41,269 bases of DNA from Deltaproteobacteria bacterium (GCA_016208255.1 JACQYK010000125.1:1-41269); one strand, 5' to 3'. Shown: positions 7,767 through 17,300, counted from the stretch's first letter. Translations and numbers: made by a program. The notes: generated by a model not told the origin, from the letters alone.

Positions 7767-10700
7767 ATGCCCCAACGATTAGAGATAAGGCTGAAACCCG
7801 AGATCCGGGATCCCGAAGGGGAAACCCTGAAGCGAAAGTCCCGGGATTATCTGGGGCTTAAGCTGGAAGAGGTCCGAACCATCCAGGTTTTGACTTTTGA
7901 TACCGGTTTGAACCTGGAGCAGTTAGAAGCGGTTCGAGCAGAAATCTTCACCAATCCGGTGACCCAGATTTCTTCCTTCCAGCCCCTGGCCCGGGATTTT
8001 GATTGGATTATCTGGGTGGGATTCCTGCCCGGTGTCAAGGATAACCCCGGAAGTACGGCCGTAGAGGCCATCGAGGCCTTTTTGAATATTTCACTTCCCG
8101 CTGGTGAAGCGGTTTATACCTCTAAGCAATACCAGATCAAGGCCCCGCGGTTTAAAAAAGAAGCAATGGAACGAATCGCCCGGGAACTTTTAGCCAACGA
8201 CCTGATCCAGCAGTGGAGGATTTATTCCAGGTCGGAATGGGATCCTGCCTCAGGAATAGGCATCCAGATACCCAAGGTGGCCTTGCACCATCAGCCGACG
8301 GTAGCCGTCATACCCATTGATTCCCTGGATGAATTCGCCCGCTTGAACCGGGGGCGGTCTTGGGCCTTGCCGAGGGGCGATATGGCGGTTATCCAAGCCT
8401 ATTTCCAGAAACCGGAAACCCTTGAAGCCCGTAAGTCCGTAGGTCTGACCCTGCCCACCGATGTGGAATTGGAATACATCTCCCAGGCCCGCAGCGACCA
8501 CTGTAACCATAATACCTTCCGGGGGTTGTTTCATTATAAGGATCTTTCCACCGGTGAACGGCAGGAGATCGACAGCCTTTTCAAAACCTGCATCGAAGCC
8601 CCGACCCTGAAGATCCAGAAAGAAAAGGACTGGGTTATTTCGGTTCTCTGGGACAATGCCGGGGTGGCCCGCTTCGATGCGGATCATTATTATTGCATCA
8701 CGGCCGAGACCCATAACAGCCCTTCCAACATGGAGCCTTATGGCGGGGCCATCACCGGAATAGTCGGGGTCTATCGGGACCCCATGGGTACCGGCAAGGG
8801 CTCCCGGCTTTGGATGGGCAGTTACGGGTATTGTGTCGGACCGAGGAACTATGCCGGTCCTCTGAAACCCAAACTTCATCCCCGCCGTCTGCTGGACGGG
8901 ATCGTCGAAGGAGTACGGGACGGGGGAAACAAAAGCGGGATTCCCACGCCCTTCGGCCAGGTCTTTTTCCATCCCAATTATATCGGCAAATGTCTGGTCT
9001 TTGTGGCCGACCTGGGGTTCATGCCGGCCCGGATTAAGGAAGACCCGATCGAACTGAAAAAGACCGAACCGGGAGACCTGATCGTCATGTGCGGCGGCCG
9101 GGTGGGGAAGGACGGGATTCACGGAGTTACCGCCTCTTCTGAAGTCTACAGCGCCAATACCCCGGCCGGTCATGTCCAGATCGGAGACCCCTATACCCAG
9201 AAAAAGATGCATGACTTTCTCCTTGAAGCCCGGGATGAGGGACTGGTGTCTTATATTACCGACAACGGCGGCGGCGGGCTTTCTTCTTCCATCGGTGAAT
9301 CGTCCCGCTTCAGCAACGGCTGCGAGGTTCATCTGGATCGGGTCCCCCTAAAATACGAGGGTCTGGATCAATGGGTCTGGATCAATGGGAGATCTGGGTC
9401 TCCGAATCCCAGGAACGGATGACCGTGGGTATAAAGCCTGAACACTGGAACCGGTTCCAGGACCTGGCCCGCAAGCATAATGTGGAATGTGCCGATATAG
9501 GGTCCTACACCGATTCCGGAAAGGTCCACCTGCTTTATGAGGGGAAAACCTGTGCCTCTGTGGACCTGGATTTTTTAAAATCCGATTTCCCTCAATGGAT
9601 TTTTGAGGCCGAGTGGCAGGAACCATCGGCCAGAGGTTTATTCGAACCGGTAATCAAAGAACCGGAGGATTATCCCGGGTTACTGAAAAACATGTTATCC
9701 AGACCGAACATCGCCTCAAAAAACTGGATTACCCGTCAATACGATCACGAAGTTCAGGGGGGAAATGTCCTTAAGCCGCTGGTGGGAAAATTTAGGGATA
9801 TTCCAGGGGATGCTATTGTAATCCGGCCCCACCTGCCCTCGCTGCGAGGTATTGCCTTCACCCAGTCCCTCCTGCCCAGCTATGGGCTCATCGACACTTA
9901 CGCCATGGTGGCCGCTACCATTGATGAGACGGTTCGTAGACTTTTGGCAGTGGGAAGCGACCTGGAGCAGATCGGCGGGGTGGATAATTTCTGCTGGCCC
10001 TGCGTTCAATATGACCCTCAGGAAAACCCGGATGGGAAATACAAGGCCGCCCAACTGGTTCGAGCCAATTTAGCCTTAAGGGATGTCTGCCTGGCCTTCG
10101 CTATCCCCCTGCTTTCGGGAAAAGACAGCATGTATGTGGACGGCTATATCAACGGTCCTTTCGGAGAAGCTCACCGTATTTCCGGGCTGCCGACCTTGCA
10201 ATTTACAGCCACCAGCATTGTTCCCGATATCCGAAATTGTGTCTCCGCCGATGTTAAGCTTCCGGGCGACCTGATTTATATATTGGGGGACACCCGAGAT
10301 GAACTGGGAGGATCGGAATACTATGATCTATATGGGCAGATAGGACTGAATGTTCCCAGGTTAAAAATTGACCCTGAAAAAATCCATTACGGGGCTTTAC
10401 ACCTGGCCCTTCAACAGGGTCTGGTGAACGCCGCCCACGGAATTTACCGTGGCGGGATGGGAATCCATGCCACCCTAATGGCCCTGGCCGGAGATTTGGG
10501 CCTGGAGATGGATCTGGCCAAGGTCCCGGCGGCCTCTCCCTTGAGGGCCGACCAACTTTTGTTTTCGGAGTCCTGCGGTCGTTTTATCCTCTGCGTCGAT
10601 CCCAAAAAGAAAAAGGCGTTTGAAAAACAGATGGCCGGATGCCGGATGGGACAGGTCGGAAAAGTGCGAAAGGACCAGACCCTGATCATTAAAAACGGTA

Positions 10701-10774
10701 GACAGACCTTGATAAAAAGCAGGCTCAAGCCCTTGAGAGAGGCCTTTCATCAAACCTTCGGAGGCCTGATATGA
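7767..10774 (+). pseudogene. purL: phosphoribosylformylglycinamidine synthase (PurS-PurL fusion type), frame broken by a 14-bp duplication
   Basis: FGAR amidotransferase converts FGAR to FGAM in purine synthesis, taking ammonia from PurQ. The first ORF (7767-9422) carries a PurS-like N-terminus (about residues 1-170), then SDHCNHNTFRG, ETHNSPSNMEPYGG and DNGGGGLSSSIGE. The second (9371-10774) carries the C-terminal half with SGKDSMYVDG and GGSEYYDLYG. They are in different frames because gggtctggatcaat is present twice in tandem (9359-9372, 9373-9386). Removing one copy restores KYEGLDQWEIWVSES and a continuous 997-residue protein, the usual length for this glutaminase-free long PurL. The remaining 3' half and purQ show no further decay, so the lesion is recent, phase-variable or an assembly error. 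purQ overlaps its stop by 4 nt. Confidence 0.85.
9359..9386 (+). repeat. 14-bp perfect tandem duplication inside purL
   Basis: Two head-to-tail copies of gggtctggatcaat. Fourteen is not a multiple of three, so the reading frame shifts; the shift is fully explained by this duplication. Confidence 0.95.
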
Positions 10775-11610
10775 TGAATACTCAGCGCGCTTTGGTGTTG
10801 ACCGGATATGGCCTTAATTGCGACATGGAAACCCAGTATGCCCTGACTGTGGCCGGTTTTGAAGCCGACCGGGTTCATATCAGCGAGTTGATCGATACGA
10901 CCAGGGGACATTCCTCGGTCAGGCTAAAGGATTATCAATTGCTGGCCTTCGACGGCGGGTTCAGTTGGGGGGATGATCATGGGGCGGGAGTCCTGCTGGC
11001 CACCCGTTTGAAATATAAATTGAAATCCGACCTGGAAGAATTTATCGCCGCCGGAAAATTGATCATCGGCATCTGTAATGGTTTTCAGGCCATGGTCAAT
11101 ATGGGTCTGCTCCCCGGTTTTCAGGGACATTATGACCGGCGGGAGGTGGCCCTGCTGGCCAATGATTGCGGCAATTTCAGAAATGACTGGGTAAAGATGA
11201 AAGTCAATCCCGGTTCCCCCTGCATCTTTACCACAGGGATTGATTTCCTGGAATTGCCGGTCCGCCATGGGGAAGGAAAATTCTATGCCCCGGAAGGAGT
11301 GCTGAACCAACTGCAGGAAAATAATCAGGACGCCCTCTGCTATACCCTACCTTCAGGGGAAAAGGCCCAAGGCCAATTCCCCGATAACCCCAACGGCTCC
11401 TTACGGGATATCGCCGGTATCTGTGACCCTACCGGCCGCATCTTCGGACTGATGCCCCATCCCGAGGCCTACCACCACTTCACCCAGCATCCCAACTGGA
11501 CCTTACGTAAAGAAATAAGGGAACGGGAAGGGAAGGATTTGGAGACGGAAGAAGGGGCTGGCCTGAAAATTTTCAAGAATGCCTTCGAATATCTCCAGGA
11601 AAAAGAATGA
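10771..11610 (+). CDS. purQ: phosphoribosylformylglycinamidine synthase glutaminase subunit
   Basis: A 279-residue class I glutamine amidotransferase that supplies ammonia to PurL. The oxyanion/nucleophile strand GKLIIGICNGFQAMVNMGLL (about residues 92-111) contains the catalytic Cys, and MPHPEAYHH near residues 229-237 supplies the catalytic His and Glu. The start ATGATG overlaps the purL stop (ATGA), implying translational coupling. The length is slightly above the usual ~230-260 because of a charged C-terminal extension. Given the broken purL frame just upstream, coupling may be impaired if the duplication is real. Confidence 0.93.
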   Translation: MMNTQRALVLTGYGLNCDMETQYALTVAGFEADRVHISELIDTTRGHSSVRLKDYQLLAFDGGFSWGDDHGAGVLLATRLKYKLKSDLEEFIAAGKLIIGICNGFQAMVNMGLLPGFQGHYDRREVALLANDCGNFRNDWVKMKVNPGSPCIFTTGIDFLELPVRHGEGKFYAPEGVLNQLQENNQDALCYTLPSGEKAQGQFPDNPNGSLRDIAGICDPTGRIFGLMPHPEAYHHFTQHPNWTLRKEIREREGKDLETEEGAGLKIFKNAFEYLQEKE

Positions 11611-11643
11611 TCCGGATCTTGAATCAAAGCATCGCCTACGAAT

Positions 11644-11778
11644 ATGAACTTCTTAAAGAGGCGGAAAAACCTTCTGGAACATCTTGGGATAGCCGACCTC
11701 GTTGATAAGAGACTTAATAAATATAAACGCGGTCAGAATATTTCCTGGGAACAGGTCAAGGCCAAACATGGCCTTTAA
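11644..11778 (+). pseudogene. decayed addiction-module antitoxin C-terminal fragment
   Basis: A 44-codon ORF ending KRGQNISWEQVKAKHGL, which resembles the C-terminus of small RelB/DUF-type antitoxins (typical '...GKTISWEEVKKKHGL'). The upstream part reads in another frame from the end of purQ (AYEYELLKEAEK), suggesting an N-terminal frameshift. A following ATG (11768) overlaps the stop and opens only 31 codons, as if a toxin gene had also been lost. Part of a toxin-antitoxin graveyard to 12144. Similarity is judged by eye only. Confidence 0.4.
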
Positions 11779-11848
11779 TAAAATTGAATTTCAGTCCGAA
11801 TCGGTCAATCAAGCTTTATGTGGCCAGGAAGAAATACCCTATTGTCTA

Positions 11849-11920
11849 TCATCTCAAACTTGACCAGTTCCGGAGCAATGCTAAAATGGCCCATGCATCA
11901 AGAACGAAGCTTGGGTTCAT
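11849..11920 (-). pseudogene. truncated PIN-domain toxin fragment
   Basis: Reads MNPSFVLDAWAILALLRNW and then stops after 23 residues. FVLDAWAILALL is the first beta strand of VapC-like PIN ribonucleases with the first catalytic Asp. The start overlaps the 3' end of the decayed AbrB-type antitoxin (11898-12144), the usual vapBC arrangement. The rest of the toxin is missing. Confidence 0.55.
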
Positions 11921-12144
11921 TCTCTATCGCTTGTTGATGTTCTTTCTCTAAAGAGCCAAGCAAATCAATCCCTGAATATTTCCCATATAAGGAATCCCAG
12001 GTTGAGTCCTTTTGAATAGGCTCAAGAATTATTTTTCGGAGTAGTAACTTTGATATTGAATTGGGACCCTGATTTCAAGGCCAAAGCATGGCGGATGGTT
12101 TTGGGGATAATCAATTGACCTTTGGAGGATAATTTGGATTTCAT
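11898..12144 (-). pseudogene. AbrB/MazE-type antitoxin, frameshifted
   Basis: The N-terminus MKSKLSSKGQLIIPKTIRHA is a SpoVT-AbrB DNA-binding swapped hairpin. The frame then stops after TPKNNS, but the next frame continues IILEPIQKDSTWDSLYGKYS with a normal acidic C-terminal tail ending ENEPKLRS. The span is 247 nt, one more than a multiple of three, so a single-base-class indel near the AAAAATAATT run explains the break. It overlaps a truncated PIN toxin, so this was a vapBC-like module. Confidence 0.65.
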
Positions 12145-12148
12145 AGCT

Positions 12149-12562
12149 TTACTTTATTATTTCAACGGGATAATAACGATGTCCCATTTTGATCCGATAG
12201 GTCTCGAAATCATCACGATCTATCGTTAAAATACGTCTTGTTTTCAATCTCTCCGCTGCGGTAATTAAAGAGGCATCGGCCAGATCCATGGGGTGATCGG
12301 CGTATCTTTTCATCAGCTCAAAAGCACGAAATAAGGCTGATTCATCCATAAACCAAATTGACAGCCCTCCCTTTATGATAAAAGAACTCAAGTTTTCGGC
12401 CCCCGGACTTCCGGGATTAAGCATATAAAAGGCCTCAGTTAAAACAGGAAGAGTAGAAAAAAGGGAGTCGTGGATTTGTCGAAGCAGGGCAACCGATTTT
12501 TTATGAAAAGGATCTAAAGGATCAAACAATCCGATGAGAGGTCCCGTGTCCACAAGAATCAC
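12149..12562 (-). CDS. VapC-type PIN-domain toxin (ribonuclease)
   Basis: A 137-residue PIN-domain protein, complete length. The conserved acidic residues of the Mg-dependent nuclease site are visible: Asp in MILVDTGPLIGLFD (residue 5), Glu in VLTEAFYML (about 43), Asp in MDLADASLI (about 95) and Asp in TIDRDDF (about 114). VapC toxins cut tRNA or rRNA when their antitoxin is degraded. Its start overlaps the stop of the upstream antitoxin by 4 nt, the standard coupled arrangement. Intact, unlike the neighbouring remnants at 11644-12144. The specific RNA target cannot be read from sequence. Confidence 0.85.
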   Translation of the reverse strand: MILVDTGPLIGLFDPLDPFHKKSVALLRQIHDSLFSTLPVLTEAFYMLNPGSPGAENLSSFIIKGGLSIWFMDESALFRAFELMKRYADHPMDLADASLITAAERLKTRRILTIDRDDFETYRIKMGHRYYPVEIIK

Positions 12563-12819
12563 CGCTTTAGTTTCCTTTTGATGGCTTCTTTTACTGAATT
12601 TTTTACTTCGGTGGATGGGGTCTTGGCATAACCTCCCGGGCCAAGATTCATTTCCTTATAAAGATCATAAGGAGACCCTCTCTTTGTTTTGATCAGTTCA
12701 TTCTGAAATACCTTCAGCCCTTCTTTGAAAGCTGCTGTGATTGACAGGCCGGTGGTCTGAATGATTCGGGAAAGTAAACGCTCAGTATCATCATCCATAC
12801 GAATGGTTCGGATCCCCAT
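12559..12819 (-). CDS. ribbon-helix-helix-type antitoxin partner of the PIN toxin
   Basis: An 86-residue protein starting MGIRTIRMDDDTERLLSRII, a ribbon-helix-helix DNA-binding N-terminus (short beta strand followed by two helices with TGLSITAAFKEGL). The C-terminus is charged and would wrap the toxin. GGAGCG lies 6-8 nt upstream of the ATG. It precedes and overlaps the PIN gene by 4 nt. A strong promoter with repeated TGTAATA motifs lies upstream (12859-12887), consistent with autoregulation by the toxin-antitoxin complex. Confidence 0.8.
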   Translation of the reverse strand: MGIRTIRMDDDTERLLSRIIQTTGLSITAAFKEGLKVFQNELIKTKRGSPYDLYKEMNLGPGGYAKTPSTEVKNSVKEAIKRKLKR

Positions 12820-12858
12820 TTTTCGCTCCTTTGATTCTGGGTGTTTATTGTATTACAT

Positions 12859-12887
12859 ATCATATTACATTAAGCTGTTACTGTCAA
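12859..12887 (-). promoter_or_regulatory. sigma70 promoter of the toxin-antitoxin operon
   Basis: On the minus strand TTGACA, a 17-nt spacer and TATGAT, about 40 nt upstream of the antitoxin ATG. The -10 region is embedded in TGTAATATGATATGTAATA, in which TGTAATA occurs twice 12 nt apart, a plausible ribbon-helix-helix operator. Confidence 0.7.
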
Positions 12888-12981
12888 CAGAATTAAAAAA
12901 TGGGGGCAAGTCTGGTTTGACTGATGACAGCGATTCAAATAAAAGCCCAAAAACTTTCAATCCGCAATCCGAATTGGGAAT

Positions 12982-15111
12982 CTATTTTTCTTTTCTAACA
13001 CTCACCTGAACCAGACAGCTGTTGCAGGGGAAGGCCCCGGCGGGGGATTTTTTATCCAGGGTCAGCACATTCACACAGCCCCCTTGATCGACGCCCTGCT
13101 CGTCCGGATGGTACCAGGCACCGGCATCCAGGCTGACTACGCCGGTCATGATGCGATCGGTTACCTTAACCCTTCGGATCATTTCTCCCCGCCCATTAAA
13201 AACACGAACTTCTTCCCCCGGCTTCACCCCTAATTGGGCGGCATCTTCGCTGTTAAGCCACAGCTCATCATCGGCCAGGGATTTGAGCCGGGCTATGTTG
13301 TCCAGTGAAGAGTTGACCCTGGCCCTGGAATGAGGGCTGACCAATTGAAAAGGATAGTCTTTGGTCAAGGGGTCCAGCGGTCCCTCCCAGGGCGCTATAA
13401 ATTTGGGTAGGGGCGGAATCAAAGGATTTTTCATTTCGGCGATTTTTTGACTGTAGATTTCGATCCTTCCGGAAGGCGTTTTAAAAGGATGACCGGCCGG
13501 GTCCTCAATCTCTTCCCGGAAGGCCACCCAGGGTTTCTCCAGGGTATGGTGATGGACCTTCTCCTTTTTAAGCCGGTCATATCCCGCGAAGCCCGGACTT
13601 AAGGCGGTGAAGTCCTGCAGCCATTCCGTCTCCGTCTTCTCATTAAAACCGCTTATTCCCATCCGGGAAGCCAATTCGCTGAAGATCTCGAGATCGGACT
13701 TGACCTGTCCCAAAGGCACTGCGGCCTTTTCCATGATCAGGTTATAGGGACCGCCGGTCCAGGGTTGTCCCAAATCCTCTCTCTCCAGAAAATGGGTTAC
13801 CGGGAGTACCAGATCGGCATAGCGGGCGGTTGGGGTCATAAACAGGTCGTGGACGACGATCAAGTCCGGCCGCCTCAGGGCCTCTTTCCCCTTGTTGACA
13901 TTGGGCCATTGATTCAACAGATTACAGCCGGTAATATAAAGGACCTTGATGTCTCCGGGAAATCCTCCGGACCGGCCTTTCATGAACAGGTCGTAGAGAT
14001 CGCAGACGTGAACCCGGGTTACCGGGCTTTTGGGTCTGGGCAACCCTCGTAAAGACCCCATGGCCATGCTGTCGGTGCCTCCGGATACAAACCCTCCCGG
14101 TATTCCGATGTTACCGGTCAGGGCCGCCAGGACGGAAACGGCCCGGTGGAATTGCTCCCCGTAGGCCGTTCGCCCGGCCGCCCAGCCGGTACAGAGAGCG
14201 GCTGGTTTTTGCCGGGCGTAATCACGGGCCAGACGGATAATGGTGTCCGCAGGCACCCCGGTCCGCTTTTCCGCCCAGGCGGGGGTCTTGGGGACATTGT
14301 CTTCCCCGCCCATAATATATTCTTCGAACGATTCAAAACCGACGGTATGCCTTTCGACGAACTCATGATCATAGAGGTCCTCATCGATCATGACCTGGGC
14401 CATGGCTAAAAGCATGGCCGTGTCCGTAGCCGGTTTGATGGGAATCCATTGGGCATCGAGGAGCTTGGCCGTTTGATTCAAGCGGGGATCGACGCAAAAA
14501 AACCGGGTGCCTTTTTTTTTGGCCTCGACCAGATAATGGATGGTATCCGGTCCGAAGCGGGTCACCAGGGGGTTCCATCCCCATAAAATGATCAGCTTGG
14601 AATAAAGAAAGTTGTCCCGGGAATTTTTAGTATAAGGGCTGCCGAAGGTCATCAGCGAGGAAAATATAGCCGCTTCCGCAGAAGTGTTACCCCAATGGGC
14701 GGTGTGGCCGCCGAAAATGGAAAAAAAACGTCCCCCGGGTCCGGTTCGGCCGGTACTATGCAGAAGGCCGGAGGACCCGGAATGGCCCAGCCAAAAAACC
14801 GATTGAGGACCATATTGATCCTTCACGCTTTGAAGTTCCCGGGCAATGTGATCCAGAGCCTCTTCCCAGGAAACGGGTTCGAATCGGCCGCTGCCCCTTT
14901 CCCCGACCCGTTTCAGTGGGGTCTGAAGCCTGTCCTGGGCATAGAGAACATTCCGCTGGGCCAGGCCCCGCGGACAGGCCTTCAAACCAGGGCCAGGCTG
15001 GTCATCGGTTGTAATTTGCCGGACTATTCCTTCTTTGACCTTTACTTTCAGCAGACAGCTGCTGCCGCAATCAAGGCCGCAGGTTGAAAAAAAGGACTGA
15101 TCATTATCCAT
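12982..15111 (-). CDS. molybdopterin oxidoreductase, DMSO-reductase family catalytic subunit
   Basis: A 709-residue Mo/W-bisMGD oxidoreductase. The N-terminus has a [4Fe-4S] motif (CGLDCGSSC at about residues 11-19, then CPRG about 46-49), followed by the molybdopterin domain (VSWEEALDHIA ... GWNPLVTRFGPDTIHYL ... DPRLNQTAK) and a C-terminal dinucleotide-binding beta barrel (FQLVSPHSRARVNSSL ... PGEEVRVFNGRG). There is no Tat or Sec signal, so it is predicted to be cytoplasmic. The residue region WGNTSAEAAIF could supply a serine Mo ligand as in DmsA/BisC-type enzymes, but this is uncertain. No dedicated ferredoxin-like or membrane-anchor subunit is adjacent. Substrate unknown; annotations such as DMSO, sulfoxide or thiosulfate reductase would be guesses. 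Confidence 0.88.
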   Translation of the reverse strand: MDNDQSFFSTCGLDCGSSCLLKVKVKEGIVRQITTDDQPGPGLKACPRGLAQRNVLYAQDRLQTPLKRVGERGSGRFEPVSWEEALDHIARELQSVKDQYGPQSVFWLGHSGSSGLLHSTGRTGPGGRFFSIFGGHTAHWGNTSAEAAIFSSLMTFGSPYTKNSRDNFLYSKLIILWGWNPLVTRFGPDTIHYLVEAKKKGTRFFCVDPRLNQTAKLLDAQWIPIKPATDTAMLLAMAQVMIDEDLYDHEFVERHTVGFESFEEYIMGGEDNVPKTPAWAEKRTGVPADTIIRLARDYARQKPAALCTGWAAGRTAYGEQFHRAVSVLAALTGNIGIPGGFVSGGTDSMAMGSLRGLPRPKSPVTRVHVCDLYDLFMKGRSGGFPGDIKVLYITGCNLLNQWPNVNKGKEALRRPDLIVVHDLFMTPTARYADLVLPVTHFLEREDLGQPWTGGPYNLIMEKAAVPLGQVKSDLEIFSELASRMGISGFNEKTETEWLQDFTALSPGFAGYDRLKKEKVHHHTLEKPWVAFREEIEDPAGHPFKTPSGRIEIYSQKIAEMKNPLIPPLPKFIAPWEGPLDPLTKDYPFQLVSPHSRARVNSSLDNIARLKSLADDELWLNSEDAAQLGVKPGEEVRVFNGRGEMIRRVKVTDRIMTGVVSLDAGAWYHPDEQGVDQGGCVNVLTLDKKSPAGAFPCNSCLVQVSVRKEK

Positions 15112-15160
15112 GTTGCTTCCCCCCGATTTGGTTTGAGTTAAATTAGACGGCTTCGTGGTT

Positions 15161-16426
15161 TCACCTCGGACCGAAGTAGGGCATAACCTCCAGCTGATCT
15201 ACCTGGATCGGGCGAAGAGGCTGGGATTTGGCAACCTTCGTCGGTGTCTTGCCCGGGGTCTTTTTTCGATCTTTTGGAGCACCGGCCTTCATTTTATCCC
15301 TGACTTCTTCTATTCCTTCCAAGGCCTCAGCGTTGGCGGGATCTATCTCCAGAACTTTTTGAAAATCAGCCAGGGCTCCTTTATAATCGGCCCGTTTTTC
15401 CCGGACCTCTCCCCGGCCCAGGTAGGCCATTTTATTGTAGGGATCCAGCTCAATGGCATGGCTGAAATCATTCATGGCCCCCTCGAGGTCCCCCTGCTCC
15501 TTTCTAATCAATCCCCTGTTTTTATAAGCCATGGTGGATTTGGGGTCCAGTTGGATGGCCCGATTGACGTCCAGCAAAGCTCCCTCCAAATCTCCTCGCA
15601 ACAGTTTCAGGTAACCCCGATTATTAAAGGCAATCCTGGCTTTGGGGTCTATTTCAACCGCCAGGGTCAAGTCGGCAATGGCTCCGCCCAGATCTTCAGT
15701 CAGTCTTTTCAAGGTAGCCCGGTGGACATAAGCGGAAACCATTTTGGGATCCACTCCGAGGGCCCCATTGAAATCGGCCAGGGCCCCTTTGAAGTTGTTG
15801 CTTTTTTGCTTGAGAAGTCCGCGGTTGAGTAAGGCTCTGGTGTTCTTGGGATTGAGATCAACGGCCCGATTGAAATCGGCCAGGGCATTTTCCAATTCTC
15901 CTTTCTTCTCTCTGATGACCCCTCGAACAAAGAAGGCGTAGTCGTTCCTGGGGTCCAGTTCAATGGCCCGAGCAATATCCGATAAGGCGTTATAGGTATC
16001 CTTTCGCAGGAATCTGACATGCCCTCGATTGGCATGAGCCATACTGCTATTGGGGTTGAGCTCAATGGTCCGGGTGTAGTCGGCCATAGCCCCGTCCAGA
16101 TCACCCCGTTTTTCCAGGATGGTTCCCCGGTTGTTAAAGGGGCTGGGAAATTTGGGGTCCACCTCAATGGCCCGCAGGAAGTCGGCCATAGCCCCGTCAT
16201 CATCATTCAATCTCTTTCGGGCCAGGCCCCGGTAGTTATAGGCGGCGGCGTGCTTTGGATTGAGGTCGATCACCTTAGTCAGGGCGGAAACGGCCTCATG
16301 ATATTTTCCCTGATTGAAATAGCTTCTCCCCTGGTCATAATAGCGCGTGGCATCCTGAGCAAAGGAGGGGGCCCAGGAGAAAATTACCAGAATAAATCCG
16401 ATTAAACCGGGCCTCATCTTTTTCAT
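15161..16426 (-). CDS. exported tetratricopeptide-repeat protein
   Basis: A 421-residue protein with a signal peptide (MKKMRPGLIGFILVIFSWAPSFAQD; cleavage after SFA, about residue 23). It is followed by roughly ten regular 34-residue TPR units (for example YYDQGRSYFNQGKYHEAVSAL, then repeated 'A..NRG..K...GDLEGALADF.RAIELDPK' units) up to about residue 365. The tail is Lys/Pro-rich. TPR arrays mediate protein-protein contacts; the periplasm or outer-membrane face is the likely site. It lies 49 nt upstream of the molybdopterin oxidoreductase in the same direction. The strong internal DNA repetition makes it prone to copy-number change. Confidence 0.85.
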   Translation of the reverse strand: MKKMRPGLIGFILVIFSWAPSFAQDATRYYDQGRSYFNQGKYHEAVSALTKVIDLNPKHAAAYNYRGLARKRLNDDDGAMADFLRAIEVDPKFPSPFNNRGTILEKRGDLDGAMADYTRTIELNPNSSMAHANRGHVRFLRKDTYNALSDIARAIELDPRNDYAFFVRGVIREKKGELENALADFNRAVDLNPKNTRALLNRGLLKQKSNNFKGALADFNGALGVDPKMVSAYVHRATLKRLTEDLGGAIADLTLAVEIDPKARIAFNNRGYLKLLRGDLEGALLDVNRAIQLDPKSTMAYKNRGLIRKEQGDLEGAMNDFSHAIELDPYNKMAYLGRGEVREKRADYKGALADFQKVLEIDPANAEALEGIEEVRDKMKAGAPKDRKKTPGKTPTKVAKSQPLRPIQVDQLEVMPYFGPR

Positions 16427-16523
16427 TTTTTGCCTCTCCTATGAAATAAAGTTTCCGCTGATCGTTATGGCTAACAGGATCCTGTTCAAATAATCCTCAA
16501 TACCTTTTTAGTAATCACTCGCA

Positions 16524-17300
16524 TCACTGGTCTTCCAGCCGCTTCAATATCTCCCCCAGGCGTTCCCCTCTTTGATTGCGAGACTGGTAAAGGTCCAGGT
16601 ATTGATTTAAAACCTGGAGCATTTCTTCTTTGGAATAAATTTTACCCAGGTCCTTTCCCAATTGGGGATGGCGGCCGAGCTTGCCGCCCACCAGGACCCG
16701 GAAACCTTGGGAGACCTCCTGCAAGGTCCCTGTGGGGCAGACCGAAATACATTGGCCGCAGGATAAGCATTTATCAAAGTCGATAAGCGGACTTTCAGCG
16801 CTTTCCTCCAAATTAACCGCTTCCTCCTTACAAACGTCGATGCAGGCCCGGCACTGACTGCAGGGTTCATCGGTTATCTTTGGACGGCTGACCCCGATGA
16901 TCCCGAAGTCCACGATCTGAGGACGGGAGCAGGCATTGGGGCAGCAGGAAATGGAAACCCGGAATTCATGGTGAATTTTCAAAGGACCCTGAACTTTTTC
17001 TTTCAAAAAAGTTTTCAGATCCCTTTTCAGGAGTCCCTGTTCCAATTCCTGGGCGATCCCTTCGCCTTCCACCGCCCGGTTGGGGCATCCCGACGGACCG
17101 AAACAGGTTTCCACCTGAAAGCCTTTTACTTCCTGGTCCATCTCACTTAAGAAACGTTTCTGGGAATTTTGGACATGATCCAGGGTCACCATCCGGCTCC
17201 CGGTTCGCTCGGCTTCTTCTTCCACCTTCTTCCGGACCCTTTTCCTGACGAAAAAAGGGACCCGGGAAACCGCTTGGTCGGCTTCTTTACTCCATTTCAT
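16524..17300 (-). CDS. siroheme/ferredoxin-type Fe-S protein (NIR_SIR half-domain with PCP_red-like N-terminus)
   Basis: A 258-residue protein. The N-terminal 35 residues (WSKEADQAVSRVPFFVRKRVRKKVEEEAE) look like the PCP_red helical module. The middle has the siroheme-[4Fe-4S] cysteine signature of sulfite/nitrite reductases, CFGPSGC (about residues 67-73) and CCPNAC (about 116-121). Two ferredoxin motifs follow, CSQCRACIDVC (about 145-155) and CLSCGQCISVCPTG (about 180-193). Related small proteins occur in sulfate reducers and methanogens as minimal sulfite-reductase-like proteins. Physiological substrate is not deducible. It is in the minus-strand series cytochrome c, this gene, TPR protein, molybdopterin oxidoreductase. 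A strong terminator separates it from the cytochrome gene upstream. Confidence 0.8.
   Translation of the reverse strand: MKWSKEADQAVSRVPFFVRKRVRKKVEEEAERTGSRMVTLDHVQNSQKRFLSEMDQEVKGFQVETCFGPSGCPNRAVEGEGIAQELEQGLLKRDLKTFLKEKVQGPLKIHHEFRVSISCCPNACSRPQIVDFGIIGVSRPKITDEPCSQCRACIDVCKEEAVNLEESAESPLIDFDKCLSCGQCISVCPTGTLQEVSQGFRVLVGGKLGRHPQLGKDLGKIYSKEEMLQVLNQYLDLYQSRNQRGERLGEILKRLEDQ

Noticed and set aside
8250-9332. 360-codon ORF on the minus strand
   Set aside because: Antisense to purL, whose own frame has clear family motifs.
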